NCBI RefSeq assembly: GCF_030272615.1
Contig: NC_081414.1
Location: forward strand, 763,101,648-763,165,647
Direction: 5' to 3'
Source of the DNA: Cryptomeria japonica
Taxonomy: Eukaryota; Streptophyta; Pinopsida; Cupressales; Cupressaceae
DNA length: 64,000 nucleotides
Shown here: positions 25,080-37,432 of the stretch, piece after piece
Layout: each line of letters begins with the position of its first letter
Numbering within the stretch: position 1 is the first letter of the stretch
Program-made: the position numbers and the translations under genes
The notes under the pieces: generated by a model
The model's database searches: none
What the model was told of the DNA's origin: nothing
What the model saw: the letters and a program-made list of their open reading frames with translations, nothing else

Positions 25080-25215
25080 TTAACTGCTTAGAGATAGGTC
25101 ATGTGATTGAGAAGGTGGCAAATTTTCCTATCAAAAACATTTTGCAGAATAATGTACATGTACTCTTAGATTTAAGCAATACATTAAAATCCTCCTATTG
25201 GATGTCTACTCTTAC
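25080..25215 (+). repeat. Module B, copy 2
   Basis: Second copy of 23808-23945. It lies 15 bp before module A copy 2. Confidence 0.85.
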
Positions 25216-25230
25216 TATTACTGCATCATT

Positions 25231-25535
25231 TTATTAAGCTGATAGGCTTTAAGTGGGGCTTTTGCCCGCCGAAGTGTAAGACATTCCGACGTGTTTTGTT
25301 TTTGGCAGTCGGCAACTTTTCCCAGTGGTCGTGATGTGTTGGTGGCGAGGGAACATGGGGAAATGATTTTTTTCTTAGATTGTGTTGTGTGTTTTGTACG
25401 AATATTGAAGACTTTGTGATCGCCAAAAAAAAGGGAATAGTCAGTGGCTAATCCTAATTTGTTATTTCATTGTGTTTTTTCCATCAATTGTTTTGAGTTG
25501 ATTTATTTTGCAAGTTTTCAATTGATGGAAGTTTA
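25231..25535 (+). repeat. Leader-like module A, copy 2
   Basis: Second copy of 21873-22175, with the hairpin region shortened (gtggggcttttgcccgcc). It stands upstream of the small ORF relic at 26375 and the RPA70-like gene, so it could have been a promoter or leader; that is inference. Confidence 0.75.
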
Positions 25536-26374
25536 CAAAGAGTAAGTTATAGCTAATAAAAAGTGGTTACCACTAATCTATTATTTTCTTCTATTTGGTT
25601 TTTTGCATCTCATTTACCCATGAATTGTTTTCTTCTATTTCCTTATTAACCAAATAGTCTATTCTTGCAATGAATATAAAAAAAATTACATAATTAACAA
25701 TGAATAAATTAAAACCAACAATTAAGATTCTAAGAAAAACACAATACGATACAATAAGTAACGATTATAAAACAAAGACAACGTTCTCATTATGTGATAA
25801 CTTGTAAATTCAATTTCTTAGCAATTATTGATAATTATTCAGTTTTACATTTATTATGGTTCCTTTCCTGTTTGTTGTGTTTAACTTTCTGTGAAGTAAA
25901 TTTGTTGATTGCAAAACGATCTTTGTTGAGGTGCATCATTTAGGTCACCTACAATAGATTGTCTAGAGTTCACCAACGTACAATATTTTGGCCTAGATGA
26001 CATTTCCTTCTATAATATTAACCGAGTTTGTAATTTACTGAATGTAACGATAATCTCTAATTTCACTTTTCTTGTAATGTAAAGGAAATTTATAATTTAT
26101 TAAATGAAATTCATTTGTGTAATTTTCTTCTCTTTTGTTTTCAGTCCTCATTTTCATGTGGATTCTTCCTAGCCTGCAAGTTTTCGATTGTTTACATTTT
26201 AGTTTAATGTTTCTTGTGAGCAATCAATTAATTCTTTTTTTGCATTTTTCAACAATGTTTTGTTTTTCTTTCACATTGGTTGGGTTTTTCTCCTCTATTA
26301 ACTTTTTTAATGATTTATTTTGATTTGTTGGTTCTCATGGAATAGATCCACATTAATTCAATCAATTTTTTTCA
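25536..26374. other. No gene recognised
   Basis: AT-rich and T-rich with no supported frame. Confidence 0.35.
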
Positions 26375-26695
26375 ATGAATAGAGCGATGAAAGAAAGAGA
26401 GGACATTAACAGTGTCATGAGGAAGCTATTGCAAGAGAGCAACAAGATAAAGGAGAACCTCAGAAAGCTGATTCATCAACTTGAACGTAATATGTCCAAG
26501 TAGTTAAGAAACCCTCCTCCTATTCCTGCCACTCCTATTTCCACCATTCCTAGTATGGAATTATGCCCTCTTCCTATACCAACTCTTGAATAGTTAATAG
26601 ATCCACTAGGTATTTTTCAGCTAGGAGACAAGATGCTTAAGTGGAATGATAACCAACTTGGATGGGTTGCATGGGTAGATACTTCCTATATTTAA
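26375..26695 (+). pseudogene. Small coiled-coil/proline-rich ORF relic, unrecognised
   Basis: From the ATG at 26375 one frame stays coding-like for about 106 codons. Residues 1-42 are charged and helix-like, with NSVMRKLLQESNKIKENL suggesting a coiled coil. Then comes a stretch rich in Pro and Ile (PPPIPATPISTIP), then a terminal segment with KWNDNQLGWVAWVDTSYI before TAA. Two in-frame TAG codons interrupt it, after MSK and after PTLE. I do not recognise the protein. It precedes the RPA70-like gene by 1 kb on the same strand and may belong to the Helitron or to a captured gene. Confidence 0.5.
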
Positions 26696-27676
26696 TTAGT
26701 CACTCTTTCATCAGTTTAACTCTTCTTTTGATTATATTTTGAGATTCAAAGTAATCTTCATAATCTTCGTACTTGATTGTTATATGTGTCAGTCATAAAT
26801 TGGAACTCTAATTTTTTATATTGGTGTGCCTATTAGAAGTAATATAATAGAAATATCCATGCACCAAAATGTTGATTCATTTTTGCTTTTGTTTATGTTA
26901 ATTTTTCAGTTTCCTTCTATTCCATCCTAATGAATACTTAAATGCATTCATATGTGTATTCAAATTTATAATATCCCTTTATATTGCAAACATTATAAAT
27001 TGTGTTAAAATTACAGCAGGATAACATTTATAGTCAGTCAAAATACATTGGTATGAAACCTTAGATGCAATCAACAAAGTTCTTTATTGTATTTCAGAAT
27101 CTATATCATCTAATTGAGAAAATAAAATAGAAAAAAATAACAGACTACAAACTGTTGATTATTTTTGGTGTACAACTTTCCGATTCACTAGGGTTTAGTT
27201 AGGTACTTATCCTCGGCACATAATTTCTCAATCCATTATGTCATTCAATGACTTCTAATAAGGATATTTTAAGCGTCATAATAGGATCAAACTCAACTTT
27301 ATTCTGTAAGGCAATTTACCAGTCTAGACAATAGTACTCCTTTCCTTAGACTGAAACTGAAACCGTTTGTACTCTAAAAATTAGGTAAATTATGTTTATC
27401 TTGAAATGTACATCTCTCTTCTATGCAAATACAACTGCCTCCTTTTCTATAATTTTATTCAAAGATGCAAAATTATTTCCAACTGATTAAGTTATTCATT
27501 TATGAACATATCTTTACCTGTCAATAGCTTTATTTGAGGATAATTTGTACAATATTACATTCTTACAATAAATTAAACGTATATGTACAAAAAATTATAA
27601 TTGTTTGTTAATAACCTATACTGCCATGTACGTTTAGTGCTTCCATTCCTCTCAAATCTAAATAACTCAACCCAAA
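26696..27676. other. No gene recognised
   Basis: AT-rich spacer between the small ORF relic and the RPA70-like gene. Confidence 0.35.
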
Positions 27677-29848
27677 ATGTCGTCTACATCAACTACCTTT
27701 GAAACTATACAACAATCCGCAATGGATACTTCGGTAAGCTAATACATCCTCCCTTTTAAAAACCACAACTTTGTTTTCATTACTTTCATAATATACCTCT
27801 TTTATAATACATTTTATATTGATTCCATCTGTTCCATGTTGACATGCACCTTATTTTCTAACATACGCAAATATAGTTAAGCATTTTGTAATTGATGCAT
27901 TTTTTAATCATTGCGATATTTAATGGTTTTAAATTCTTTAATTGCATACACTCCAAAACACTAAACTATATGTGAAGGAATGATCAGATATATGTCTTAG
28001 TACCCTTTCATATTAAGTCTTGAATGTTGATATTATCTGTTTGTAGGAAATTTCCCAAAAGTATGCCCCCACCCCATGTGCAATTCAATCTATCAATGCT
28101 GGGGATGAGCTACCTTCAACATTACTCCAAGTTTTGTCATTCCAGAAAATGTTGGGTACCAAAGATGACACAGACATATATAAACTAGTGTTGTGTGATG
28201 GAATATACATGCAGTTAGCAATTTTACCTTCTAAGTATGCCGATCTGATAGATCCAGATGCTCTAAAAATAGGCTCGGTAGTTCTATTATCAAGTTATAC
28301 TTGCAAATATGTATGGAACACAAGGTAGGAAAGATACTATGTTTATTAAATACAATATCCTTCTTTGATATTAAATCATTTCCACATCTAATCCATAGAA
28401 ACTTAAACAAAAGTCTTTTCATTTTATAGGACTATTATAATACTTAGTTTACATATCAAACAAAGTGATTGTCAATTATTTGGTAAACCTGCATACTTGT
28501 TCAAAAAACAACAACCATAAATTATGAGCCAAGAAACACCATCCTCTAAATGTTCCCTTTAGTTTGCTATTGCATTACCATCCCCACAAAGTATGACCTC
28601 AAAAAATATAGGCCCTATCAAAAGTTTAAATTTGTACCAAAAACAAATTAACAATCAAAGGAAAAGTTACTAATAAATGATCAATACGGTCATATAATAT
28701 GACTACTAAGAATGGCCACGTCTTTAGCTCTGACATTGTCGATACTAAGGGTTGTGAAGTTAGGGTTACATGTTTTGATCAAATAGCTCAACTACATTTT
28801 GGTCGTGTGGAGGTAGGTGCTCACTATGTCATTTCTAAAGGGTCTATTAAGGAGGCAAACACAAGATACAATACATTGAACAACCATTTCGAGATCATCC
28901 TATTTGATGCTTCCATATTAAAACATTGCACCCATGATGATGAACTAGGTCAAGTCTGCTCCCCTTTCACCCCTATTAACGATGTGGCTCAGCTAACTAA
29001 TAATACATTAGTTGACATTATTAGTGTTGTTGTACATGTTGGAGATGTCATTGCAATCCATATGAAGGATGGCAGTGAAAAAAAGAAGCCAATTTGTAAA
29101 ATTAATGATCTCTCTAGCTCAACAATTGATGTCAATCTATGGGGTCCAACATTAGAATAAAGAGGACATGATTTAAAAAATATGTTAACCCCTGATGGTG
29201 TTCTTATACTTGTTGTACACAATGCTTGTGTAGGGTACTTTAATGGGAAGGTTGTCAACATGACATTTGCAACACCATTACTTATTAATCCTAATTTCCT
29301 AGAGGTAGAACCCCTCATGCTAAGAGGGCATCTTCCATTGCATACTTAGGATTTCTCTGGAGGATTTACTCACATTGATGGAAAATACACTAGGATGACT
29401 ATTTCATCAATCCGTGAATGTAAGAGTGTCAAACCAGAAACAATTCAAACTACTTTACTTGTTGTTTTGAGATTTATGAATGCAACAGAAAAAAATGCAC
29501 TCAGCAGGTTGATGATTCATGGTTTTGTCCTAGATGTGAAATGACCATGGCAGAATGCAATTATAGTTACCTTTTACCAATGAAACTACAAGATGCAATA
29601 GGAACTATTTGGGAAACTACTTTTGATGAGGTGGGAAGCAAAATGATGCCATGATAACACAAACACCTTGCTCTATCATTAATACACTTATTTCACATTG
29701 CTACTCATTCACTCTGTTGGTTTCTATTGACAATTACAACTCTAAAACTAAGATGAAGGTTATAATCAACAAAATCTGCTCTATTGATTATAAAACTGAG
29801 TGTGATGCTTTACTTGTAGAGATTTCTTGCCTCTCTGCACAGGCTTAG
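27677..29848 (+). pseudogene. RPA70-like single-strand DNA-binding protein, broken
   Basis: Exon 1 is 27677-27733 (ATG, 19 codons), followed by GTAAGC. Exon 2 (28047-28324) follows TTTGTAG and encodes the N-terminal OB fold of RPA70 (YKLVLCDGIYMQLAILPSKY). After a second intron-like gap, DBD-A runs from about 28600 (KLTIKGKVTNK, then GHVFSSDIVDTKGCEVRVTC and VISKGSIKEAN); it changes frame near 28648 and has a stop at 28681. DBD-B follows (TPINDVAQLTNNTLVDIISV to VNLWGP). DBD-C starts IRECKSVKPETIQTTL and has its zinc ribbon, in another frame, at 29481-29570 (CNRKKC, WFCPRC). The C-terminal part is at 29651-29848. Stops at 29158 and near 29348 and frame changes near 29475 and 29645 disable it. 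RPA coats single-stranded DNA in replication and repair. It could instead be a host RPA70 copy, but its neighbour is a Helitron Rep-helicase. Confidence 0.85.
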
Positions 29849-30079
29849 CTATACTAGATGTCCTTCCTAATTACAATTCTTTTGCTTCATACAAAACTTA
29901 TTACATTGTAAATTTTACATATTTTATATTAGTACACTCCTATAGATAGCTCTACATTTGGATGTTTTAATAACCTTGTCACTTTTCCTTTTAATCCTAT
30001 GTTATGTACACCTCTTTTTATATGTTGGAATAATTGTATTTACATATATGCACATTTAATTTCTATGAATGGCCAAGTA

Positions 30080-30118
<39 letters not shown>

Positions 30119-30476
30119 CTTACATCTATAACTGCTTGCATTAAAAATTTGACTATTATTTCTTTACAATACTTTCTTTATGTCATATACTTTCCTTCTA
30201 TCATGCTTATTATTTTTGCATATCATATTACAATTAAAATTAGTCCATTTATGTATGCATGGATATTATAATAAAAAAATCCCATCTACCATATGCATCT
30301 ATGATTACATATTTTAAAATGCATACAGCCACATGTATATTTACATCTACAATTGCATATTCAACACTGAAAATGAGCATGTCTGTAAATAGATAAATAT
30401 ATATGTACATGGACTTCTAACTATATAAAGTTTTAAACTCTTCCTGAAGTACTCGTCCTTGCATTGCACAATATGA
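29849..30476. other. AT-rich spacer
   Basis: No gene. Contains the (TA)n run at 30081-30117. Confidence 0.5.
30081..30117. repeat. (TA)n microsatellite
   Basis: About 17 uninterrupted TA units. Confidence 0.97.
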
Positions 30477-31075
30477 CTCATCTATGTTGGTTAGTTGTCT
30501 TGTAGAATAAATTTGATTTCCTTGAGATTTCTTCCATATATAAGTACTTACTTTTCATATTTTGGTGTAGAATTACATATTAATATTTATCTAAAAATTG
30601 TAGTTTTCTATTCCTTTGATTCATTACAAATTTTCCATCAATTACTTTCTTTGACTATGATGCTTCTACAAAGTCACCACGCTTTTCTATTCCTTTCTTT
30701 CCTTGCATTTTTAGTTATAATTGTTGTTTTTCTCTATGATATAAATATGATTATGTATATTTATATATAGAGACTGCATACTCATCTATGCTGGGTAGTT
30801 GCCTTGTAGAATAAATTTGATTTCCTTGAGATTTCTTCTATATATAAGTACTTACTATTCGTATTTAAGAAACACGCAAAAATATTAGTTAGCTTATGTA
30901 GAATTACATATTTACATTTATCTAAAGATTGTAGTTTTCTATTCCTTTCATTCATTGCAAATTTTCCTTCTATTCCTTTCTTTCCTTGCATTTTTAGCTT
31001 TAATTGCACTCTTTCTATATGATATAAACATAATTATGTATATTTCTATATAGAAATTATAATGTATAGATATGT
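30477..31075 (+). repeat. ~304-bp tandem duplication
   Basis: The phrase cttgtagaataaatttgatt occurs near 30499 and again 304 bp later, and most of each unit aligns. A shortened third relative lies at about 37010-37135 (gatgcttctacaaagtcaaa). T-rich, no protein. Confidence 0.85.
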
Positions 31076-31600
31076 ACATATATATAAGTATCTCTAAATA
31101 AATAAATATACAAAATTATATACTCATATAGACATATATGTATTTCTATTTGTGCATATCTATTTGTACATATTTACACATATTTATATACATTTTTTTA
31201 TATTCATATATATATTTATACATGTGCATATTTATACATATATCTATATATGTGTATAAATATATATCTATGCATCAATATATATCCATAATCACTTTCC
31301 CCAAATGTTGTTGTAGCCAAAATTATAAACTAAATAACAAATATAGAAATGTATTTATATACAAATATATATTTATACATAGTTATAGAATTATATATAT
31401 ACATGTGTTTATATATGTGCATATCTATGTATACAGATATACACATATTTCATTGATATGTATATATATACATACATATGTATGTGTATATAATTATATA
31501 TATCTATGTATATATATTTCAATAATGACTTTGGCAAAAAATCTCATAGGCAAAGTGTGCACTCAACAAAGTAAACACTAATCAATTGAAGTCTTGTAGA
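31076..31600. other. Low-complexity TATA/CATA-rich tract
   Basis: Dense ata, cata and tatata words. The open frame here is compositional and has no domain. Confidence 0.8.
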
Positions 31601-31727
31601 GAAAATACAATTCACAACAAAATGAGCACCACAAAACTAAACAGAAGAACATTAAAAATTAAATTAACCAATTTTTAGTTGCTATATCTTTCTGATTACC
31701 ACTTGACCAAGATTTAAGGAAGCAGTA

Positions 31728-34700
31728 ATGTGCCCCAGACACATTCACCTGCTTCTGAGCTCACCCTATAGACTCCTTCATTCCTATACACATTATCTAA
31801 ATTCCGAAAAAGTTGATATACTAGACCTCACAGAGGAATGCTTTGTTTGTAGAGAAAGATATGTGGGAATGATTATTAAAAATGTGAACCATGCAGTTAT
31901 ATGCATGAGATATTCTACTGAAAGAGGAATTCACTATTTCTCTTCATCAAACAATACGGACCCAGGTGAGCAAGCTTATATTTTAAAGTGTCTTTCTCAA
32001 GTAGAAGAAATGCTCATAGCAAGGATTGATCCTGTTTTGCAAGTTACTCATGCAAGGGGAGGGAAATATAAGTATTCAGGTCACACAATTAACTTCCCAT
32101 GGGATATTTCATAAATTGATTTGTCCTTGCCACAAAAAATTCAACATTTAGAAATCCTTATTGTCCATAGAACTAATTTAGAAGGGTTAACTTATGACTG
32201 TTACGTTAATAGGTATCACGTCATGAATGCATTGACTTACAAAATTCAGCATGACCAATACTATAAAGATATAGTCATTGATCTAGATGCACTACAACTA
32301 TTGCTTGAATCCAGTACTAACATTTCAAAAACTTTTACATTTAGTAGCTTCACCTCAAGAAGAACCTATACAAGAAAATGTTGATGTAGCCAACATGAAC
32401 AATGCCAAAGAAGTAATAGAAAACACTCCTTCATTTATTCCACAACTTCCATCCTTAAAGCCTGAACTGTATGCAATCAGGACAATCCTACATCTGAATA
32501 TTATTGACAAAAATTTTGTCCCTTGACCACAAATCAGTTCATCACCTATCAATGAGTACAATACAAAAGATCTGCTTACAATTGCATTCGCAACACTGTT
32601 TCATAATGGATTGGCTTTACCACTTCAAGATAGAACAAAACATGTACATTTACATGAATATTCTTTTCACTTAATAAAATATTATGATCAAATATTTGGC
32701 CAACATGTCCGTTTCATATATCATATCTACAATCTTATGATGAGGCATCGATCTCAACAACCAGCTACTATTTTCATAAAGACAAATTTAGAAGATTCTC
32801 TTCCAGACAATCTTCATGCCCTAAGAGAGGACTTACATAACACACACCTTCAAATGAATTACCAAATCACATCATGTGATATGTTGCCTCCTTGTACAAC
32901 ATACAAACATTTTGGAGCAAATCTCATAGGGATATTACCACAATGATAGAATAGTTAGGACCACCAATGCTTTTCTTTATGCTAAGATCGATTGATACAA
33001 AATGGCCTGACCTACATAAAATATTTCCAAAACAACACTCAAATACTTTAAAACCCAATAGAAGGCAATCTATTGAGAATTTAGCCAATAACCCACATAT
33101 AACAGCTTTATACTTGCATCTAAGATTTTAGATCTTTCATGATGAAGTAATTGTCAACTAGTTGCATGCCATCAACCATTGGTACATATATGAATGACAA
33201 CACCAAGGCTTTGCACACATTCATTGATTTTTGTGGCTTCCACAAGCACCAAATATTGACAACCTTGATTGGATAGACCATGAAAGCATTGAATCAGTTA
33301 AAACCTTCTTTGACTAGTACATCACAACATAGAATCCACACACTGAAGTGGACCGCTCAAACAAGTAGTATACACCTACAATTTCAGATCCATGTCTCTC
33401 AAATACAAATTTCATTTTTAGATCTGATCCTTGCACAGACTACACTGAATTGGTGAATTTTTTCAATGACATACAAAGTGTTCAAAGTTTACATGCTTAA
33501 AAAATAATAGTGCAACTCTTGAATGTCGATACAAAGTACATTGGACTGAACAACATAACTCATCATTGCTAATAGACCATAATAAAAGCCCATCCTACAA
33601 GTAAGCAAGGAATGATAGTCAACTCAATGTTCGCAATCCAATGATGCTAGCCATATGGAGGGCTAATGTTGATCGTCAGGTTGTGTGCCCAAAAAAGGCA
33701 GTTCTCTGATATATCTCTAAATATGCATAAAAAACTAAATGCAAATCAGAGAGCTATACTGACATGTTAAAAAGAATTGTTGGATCAAGAAATTTAGAAG
33801 ATACAATTCTCTTAGCATATTAGAGATTTATGATGGGCATTGTTGCTGATAGGGACATTAGTGCTTAGGAAACTTGCCATATGCTACTGAAACTCCCCTT
33901 GATCTCCTGCACATGTCAATTTGTCACCCTCAATGTTGGTAGAAAGATCTTCTAGCGTATAATAAACTATGATGAAGCTTTGCAAACATGCATTTATTTC
34001 ATTTCTAATTACATGAAAAGACCATCATAATTAGCAAACCTAACATTGCTTCATTCAGCTCAGCAATATACATACAATCAAGAATGCAAATCATGTAAAT
34101 GGCAAAAAAGAAAGCTACCAGCAATTATAAATATCTTCCCCCAGTTCAAATCCTTACCTGCAAAAGATGACAATACTTTTGAATCTTTCTATTGGAATGA
34201 ATTGATTTTGTACAAGCCTTTCCGCAACATCCCTCTACATATAGGTACCTCAACTAATAAAATTATACTAAATTGCAAACAACTTCAAAGTACTCATTAC
34301 ATCCAATGGTATGTAAATGGTGTTGAAGAACACTCCACTACTAAAAATAGTGAAGACCTGCACTTGAAAGATATTCAAGAATCTACTGATCAGGATCTCT
34401 ATGAATGGGAGTTCCTATCACAAATGGGAGCTTCAAATAGCTTTGATGTTGCTACTCTTCAAATTCTTAGGAAACATGATTATGACCTTCACTTTAATTG
34501 GAGTGATTCCATACCTAATGAATTCCTCCATAAAATAGCTTCTTAATTCGTTTCAAAGGAGAAAAGCCAATCAACTCACACCCTTGGCAACATACACTAA
34601 AATGCTCCTAATACCTTTGAGCTTGTAGCAAACCAAAAAATTGCACTTGATATTTTAACCTCCCACACTACACAAAATCTGAATACCTCACCATTACGGT

Positions 34701-35970
34701 TAATTATTCAAGGCACAACAGGTATTGGAAAACAATTTCTTATTGATTGTATACGCAAACAAATAAATTTCCATTTAGATCCAAAGCAATAGCCATTGCT
34801 TGTACTAGCACCAAAAAGTGTATCTACATATAATATCCAAGCTACCATAATCCATGCTACCCTCCATATACCTATTCAAGAATATAGACCTTTAACAGGG
34901 CATTCATTGTTAATGTTTCAAGAGAAATGCAAATATTTACGATACATTTTAATTGATGAAATGAGCTTTCTTGGTCCTCAATTACTCATCAAGCTTGATA
35001 ACAGATCGCGACAAGCATTTCCCACTAGACAACATGAACCATTTGTAGGACTCTTAGTTATCTTGGTTGGTGATCTTGCACAACTACCCTCAGTTATGGA
35101 CAAACCATTGTATGCATTCCACTCAACAACACTCTCTTTATGGAACTCCTTCACTAATGTTGTAACCTTAGATGTTTCTTTTTGGTAACAAGGTACATGC
35201 CCCTCACAAATGCACTTCCGTGAGCTTTTTCTTAATATACGCAATACAACACCATTGCAAATAGACATGGAAAGTCTACAGATGTGGTTAACCCATGGTT
35301 TGACACTTGATCAGAACAACCACTTCGACCAACAAAAACATTTGTTTGCAACCTATGCAGCTTCAAACTCGCACAACATTAAATTGTTAAAGCAATTGCA
35401 CTGACCCATTGCACGTGAAATAACAATCATTGCACATCACAAAGAAAAAAACTCACCAATATGAACAACACTCATTTGAAATTCTTCTTTCTATAGACCA
35501 GGAAGTCATGCTCATTGCAAATTTATGGATAGAAGTTGGTCTTCTGAATGGTGCTTTAGGTCAAATCAAAATGATTGTCTACGATGTAGGTTCTAAACCA
35601 CCAGATCTACCAAAATATGTTGTAGTCCTCTTCCAACATTACACTGGCCCACCATGGGATGCTACAAATCCAAAACATGTTCTCATTCCACAAACTACTA
35701 GAGGAAACCACACACAAATTCCATTAACGATGGCATGGGGTATTAGTATCACAAATCATAGGGTCTAACAGTAGACTTTGCAACAATTGACATTGGCAAA
35801 ACAAAGAAACAAGGTATTACATTTACAACACTTTTTCGAGTAAAATCAACTAACCACCTCCAGATTCACCCACCTTTCACTTACCAGAGGTACTCAAAAT
35901 TGCAAGGTGGTGCATCGACCATTTTAAGAAAGAATGAAGAAGCTTGTTTGCTGAAGCTTTCTTAGATCAC
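31728..35970 (+). pseudogene. Helitron Rep-PIF1 helicase (RepHel), broken
   Basis: The reading crosses several frames. It begins with a Helitron N-terminal region (ECFVCRERYVG, then SQVEEMLIARIDPV and YSGHTINFP), followed by the Helitron-like N domain (about 32530-32950). The Rep domain has the HUH motif AHIH (His codons 33216 and 33222) followed by FLWLPQAP, and the two-tyrosine motif YISKY (Tyr codons 33710 and 33722). The PIF1-type helicase follows: Walker A GTTGIGKQ (34712-34735), where the usual T/S after GK is Q; Walker B ILIDEMSFLG (about 34947); then LVGDLAQLPSV. The C-terminal part (QIPLTMAWGISIT, then LTVDFATIDIG) reaches about 35970. Frames change near 32300, 32945, 33500-33700, 35400-35430 and 35765, and stops are frequent, including one next to HUH. 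It nicks and unwinds DNA in rolling-circle transposition. Confidence 0.9.
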
Positions 35971-35979
35971 AAAAGAAAA

Positions 35980-37191
35980 TTACTTACAAAAAATAAAAAA
36001 AATACAGGTACTGCAAACACAACGTCCATGTGATTTTGCATTCCACATATCTTCTTTCATTCATTGAAATGCATTATAACTCTTGTGTCTTGGAGGATCA
36101 ACAAGAAATGTAAATGGTTACATCTCAACAAACATTTTTCATTGATGTTCACATTCGTAAAAAAATAGGTTCGCAAATCCCATCCACTATCTCTTCATAC
36201 TATTTTCGTTCCTTCAAATTAACCTCCTTCTAATGGTTATTAAACTTCTCTTGTCTTCTTCTACTTGCAGGGCATCAAAGAAGACATCATTTTAAACAAC
36301 ACATGCTACAAGGGTATCCCACTCTCTCTAACCTTTACACTCAATGATGCTAACTTATGTTTGTATTCTCCATCTTATTTGCAGATTTCACAACCACCAG
36401 AAAAATTTACCAAAAAAATCATCAACCATACTTTTAATAGTTGTAAGTACCATCCTTTCCTATTCTTTTCAATCTGCAAGTTTTTTCACTTTCAATAATT
36501 TAATATGTTTAAATTTTTGTAATAGAATGTTATTTCTCATAGGTATGCAATGGCAGGCAATGAATCACCCTACAAAACCAAACAAACACATATAAACAAT
36601 ACAACATCAACAACTATTATAAGTACCTTCCTTTCATATTCTTTTCAATCTGCAACTTCTATCATCCACTTAGAATTTCCTAATAGATTGTTATTTCTCA
36701 TAGGTTTAACATGACATCAATTATGTACATCGCAAATATATACATCAAATGGTTGTATAATATGCTGGCAATGCTGGCATGGGGGTTGGAGGGTGGATAA
36801 CGAAGATTTTCTGGGATCCAAGAAATAGTATTAGTTGGGTTTTATATAGTGTAAAATAGAAACCATTTGTAATAACTACTTTTTTTTGGCTCTTTCATAT
36901 TGTACAACATGCTACATTCAACAACATGGGGGATGGTGGGTGATTCACTTCATATTTTAGGAACAACTATAAACATTGGTTGGGTTATGTAAAGTCACAT
37001 TTTTACAAATCTATAAAGATTACTCTTATATTCCTTCAATTTATTTGTTTCTTTATGATGCTTCTACAAAGTCAAAGCACTTTTCTATAACTCTCATTCC
37101 TTGCAAAATTTTCTTTATCTACTTCTTACTCTATAATGCCTTTACAATCACACCTATCGGCCTCCTATTGCAAACACTCCCCCTGCAACTG
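35980..37191 (+). other. 3' region of the Helitron
   Basis: No domain recognised. A possible exon-like piece at 36271-36440 is preceded by 'ttgcag'. A ~178-bp direct duplication (about 36443-36552 and 36620-36712) shares 'cttttcaatctgcaa' and 'ttgttatttctcatagg'. 37010-37135 resembles the 304-bp unit at 30.5-31 kb, tying both ends of this region together. Confidence 0.4.
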
Positions 37192-37432
37192 CTAGTATAA
37201 TATATGTTATGTTTAAATTTTATTATCAAAGTTATTTCATACATCCACCAAAATATATTTAACTATGTTGTTTTTAAATTTTCTTATCAAATTTATTTTA
37301 GAATTTCACAAATTACATAATATATATTATGTTTAAGTTTGGTTTATATGTTTTTTTTTAAATTTTTAAATAGTTAAGATGAATGATTTTTAATAGTTTT
37401 CAAATTTTTAGGTACATTAAAAAAATATATAG

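Larger units (their letters stand above)
27677..37195 (+). mobile_element. Decayed Helitron with RPA70-like and Rep-helicase genes
   Basis: Two same-strand genes define it: an RPA70-like gene (27677-29848) and a Rep-PIF1 helicase (31728-35970). Plant Helitrons are known to carry both, and replicate by a rolling-circle route using the HUH nickase and helicase. The ends are uncertain. A possible right end is CTAG at 37192-37195 followed by T, with a small hairpin TTGCA...TGCAA (37168-37188) just upstream. No 5' TC end was fixed, and the left limit given is just the RPA70 start; the element may begin as far left as 25 kb. Both genes are broken, so the element is dead. Confidence 0.7.

Noticed and set aside
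31138-31581. 147-codon open frame rich in Tyr and Ile
   Set aside because: Produced by TATA/CATA low-complexity sequence; no domain and no conserved segment.
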